Assembly (NCBI GenBank): GCA_027079365.1
Contig: JALWVW010000125.1
Coordinates: forward strand, 1 to 6,310
DNA: 6,310 bases
Origin: Campylobacteraceae bacterium
GTDB lineage: Bacteria; Campylobacterota; Campylobacteria; Campylobacterales; Sulfurovaceae
Direction: 5' to 3'
Position numbers and translations under genes: made by a program
Notes under the pieces: generated by a model
Databases searched by the model: none
Told to the model about the DNA's origin: nothing
What the model saw: only the letters and a program-made list of their open reading frames with translations
Shown: piece after piece, positions 5,783-6,310 of the stretch
Numbering within the stretch: the stretch's first letter is position 1
Layout: each line of letters opens with the position of its first letter

Positions 5783-6310
5783 TTATATGCTACATCCACC
5801 ATAGAGAGGATCTACTTTGTATTCACTCAATTGGTTGCCTTTGGTATCCATCACATGCACAGCACAGGCGATGCAGGGATCATACGAGTGAATGATTCTG
5901 ATGATCTCAAGTGGCTGCGAAAGATCTGCAATCTTCAATCCGATCAGATCTGCCTCATAAGGGCCATGCTGTCCCTTGGCATCTTTGGGAGAAGCGTTCC
6001 AAGTAGAAGGTACGACGGCTTGATAATTCTCACAAACACCATTTTTGATACGAATCCAGTGACTGAGCATACCTCTAGGGACATCACCCATGCCTCGCCC
6101 CTTATACTCCTTGTCTTTGTCGATCACATAAGGAGCACACGTCTCTTGGTCTACCTTGAGATTTTCGATCAGGTTATTGAAAGCTACCAGTGCATTGTTT
6201 GCAATGATCTGGCACTGCAATGCTCTAGCCGCTGTTCTACCTAAAGTGGTAAAGAGTGCACCCACTGGCAGTCCCGTAGCCTTGAGGAAACCATTGACTG
6301 AGTCCTGTAC
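5783..6310 (-). CDS. hydB: [NiFe]-hydrogenase large subunit, C-terminal part (5' end outside window)
   Basis: The frame is open to the right edge, so only the last 175 residues are seen, roughly the final third of a large subunit that is usually about 570 aa. They carry RGMLSHWI (79-86 of this fragment), VPSTWNASPKDA (100-111), GPYEADLIG (116-124) and the C-terminal nickel-ligand motif DPCIACAVH (144-152) with C146 and C149. By family knowledge the maturation protease, here HydD, cuts after H152 and would release a 23-residue peptide (VMDTKGNQ to GGCSI). The mature subunit holds the NiFe(CN)2CO centre and oxidises H2 in the periplasm, exported with HydA. A GTG at 6265 is internal and not the start, because coding similarity (VQDSVNGFLKATGLP) continues upstream of it. 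Group 1 uptake hydrogenase is inferred from the motifs and from hydC next door. Confidence 0.96.
   Translation of the reverse strand, partial: VQDSVNGFLKATGLPVGALFTTLGRTAARALQCQIIANNALVAFNNLIENLKVDQETCAPYVIDKDKEYKGRGMGDVPRGMLSHWIRIKNGVCENYQAVVPSTWNASPKDAKGQHGPYEADLIGLKIADLSQPLEIIRIIHSYDPCIACAVHVMDTKGNQLSEYKVDPLYGGCSI

Noticed and set aside
5082..5804. 240-codon + strand open frame antisense to hydC
   Set aside because: Shadow of hydC: its product is rich in His, Lys and Ser with no recognisable family, while the - strand gives a complete HydC with all haem ligands.
5831..6244. 137-codon + strand open frame antisense to hydB
   Set aside because: Shadow of the clearly coding large subunit; no family features.
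5783..6265. hydB as a complete 160-codon gene starting at GTG 6265
   Set aside because: The frame stays open to the window edge with large-subunit-like sequence before the GTG, so the gene is a fragment cut by the window.

Overview
The window reads as part of a Campylobacterota (epsilonproteobacterial) chromosome, probably a Sulfurovum/Sulfurimonas-like chemolithotroph. The basis is moderately AT-rich DNA, the gene order hydB-hydC-hydD-hydE known from Helicobacter/Wolinella-type H2-uptake hydrogenases, and a HydC whose four haem-ligand histidines have the same spacing as in Wolinella. The genus is an inference.

Layout. At the left edge (3-438, + strand) lies a YefM/YoeB type II toxin-antitoxin pair. 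The antitoxin is cut by the window edge, and the two genes overlap in an ATGAGTAA junction. Everything else is on the - strand and reads from right to left: hydB (3' end of the [NiFe] large subunit, 6310-5783), hydC (membrane cytochrome b, 5771-5070), a 180-bp intergenic stretch with two inverted repeats, hydD (maturation protease, 4889-4326), hydE (4342-2675) and hypF (2662-413). hypF runs 26 bp into the 3' end of the toxin gene. No gene-free stretch exceeds 300 bases.

How the genes work together. HydB, with the small subunit HydA that presumably lies beyond the right edge, oxidises H2, and HydC passes the electrons to the quinone pool. HypF makes the thiocarbamate from which the CN ligands of the active-site iron are built. 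HydD removes the HydB C-terminal peptide after nickel insertion. HydE is an accessory factor needed for the hydrogenase in Helicobacter. Here it looks by eye like a degenerate relative of HypF sitting directly upstream of the true hypF.

Most worth a second look: (1) HydE shares the HypF domain order, including an identically spaced C-x2-C-x18-C-x2-C zinc site, but lacks the catalytic motifs. (2) A 40-bp REP-like palindrome sits in frame inside hypF and encodes LRQAQEPMTELVEV just before the metal-binding HHYAH motif. (3) The hypF and yoeB 3' ends overlap. (4) The hydC-hydD spacer is structured. No CRISPR, tRNA, rRNA or insertion sequence was seen.
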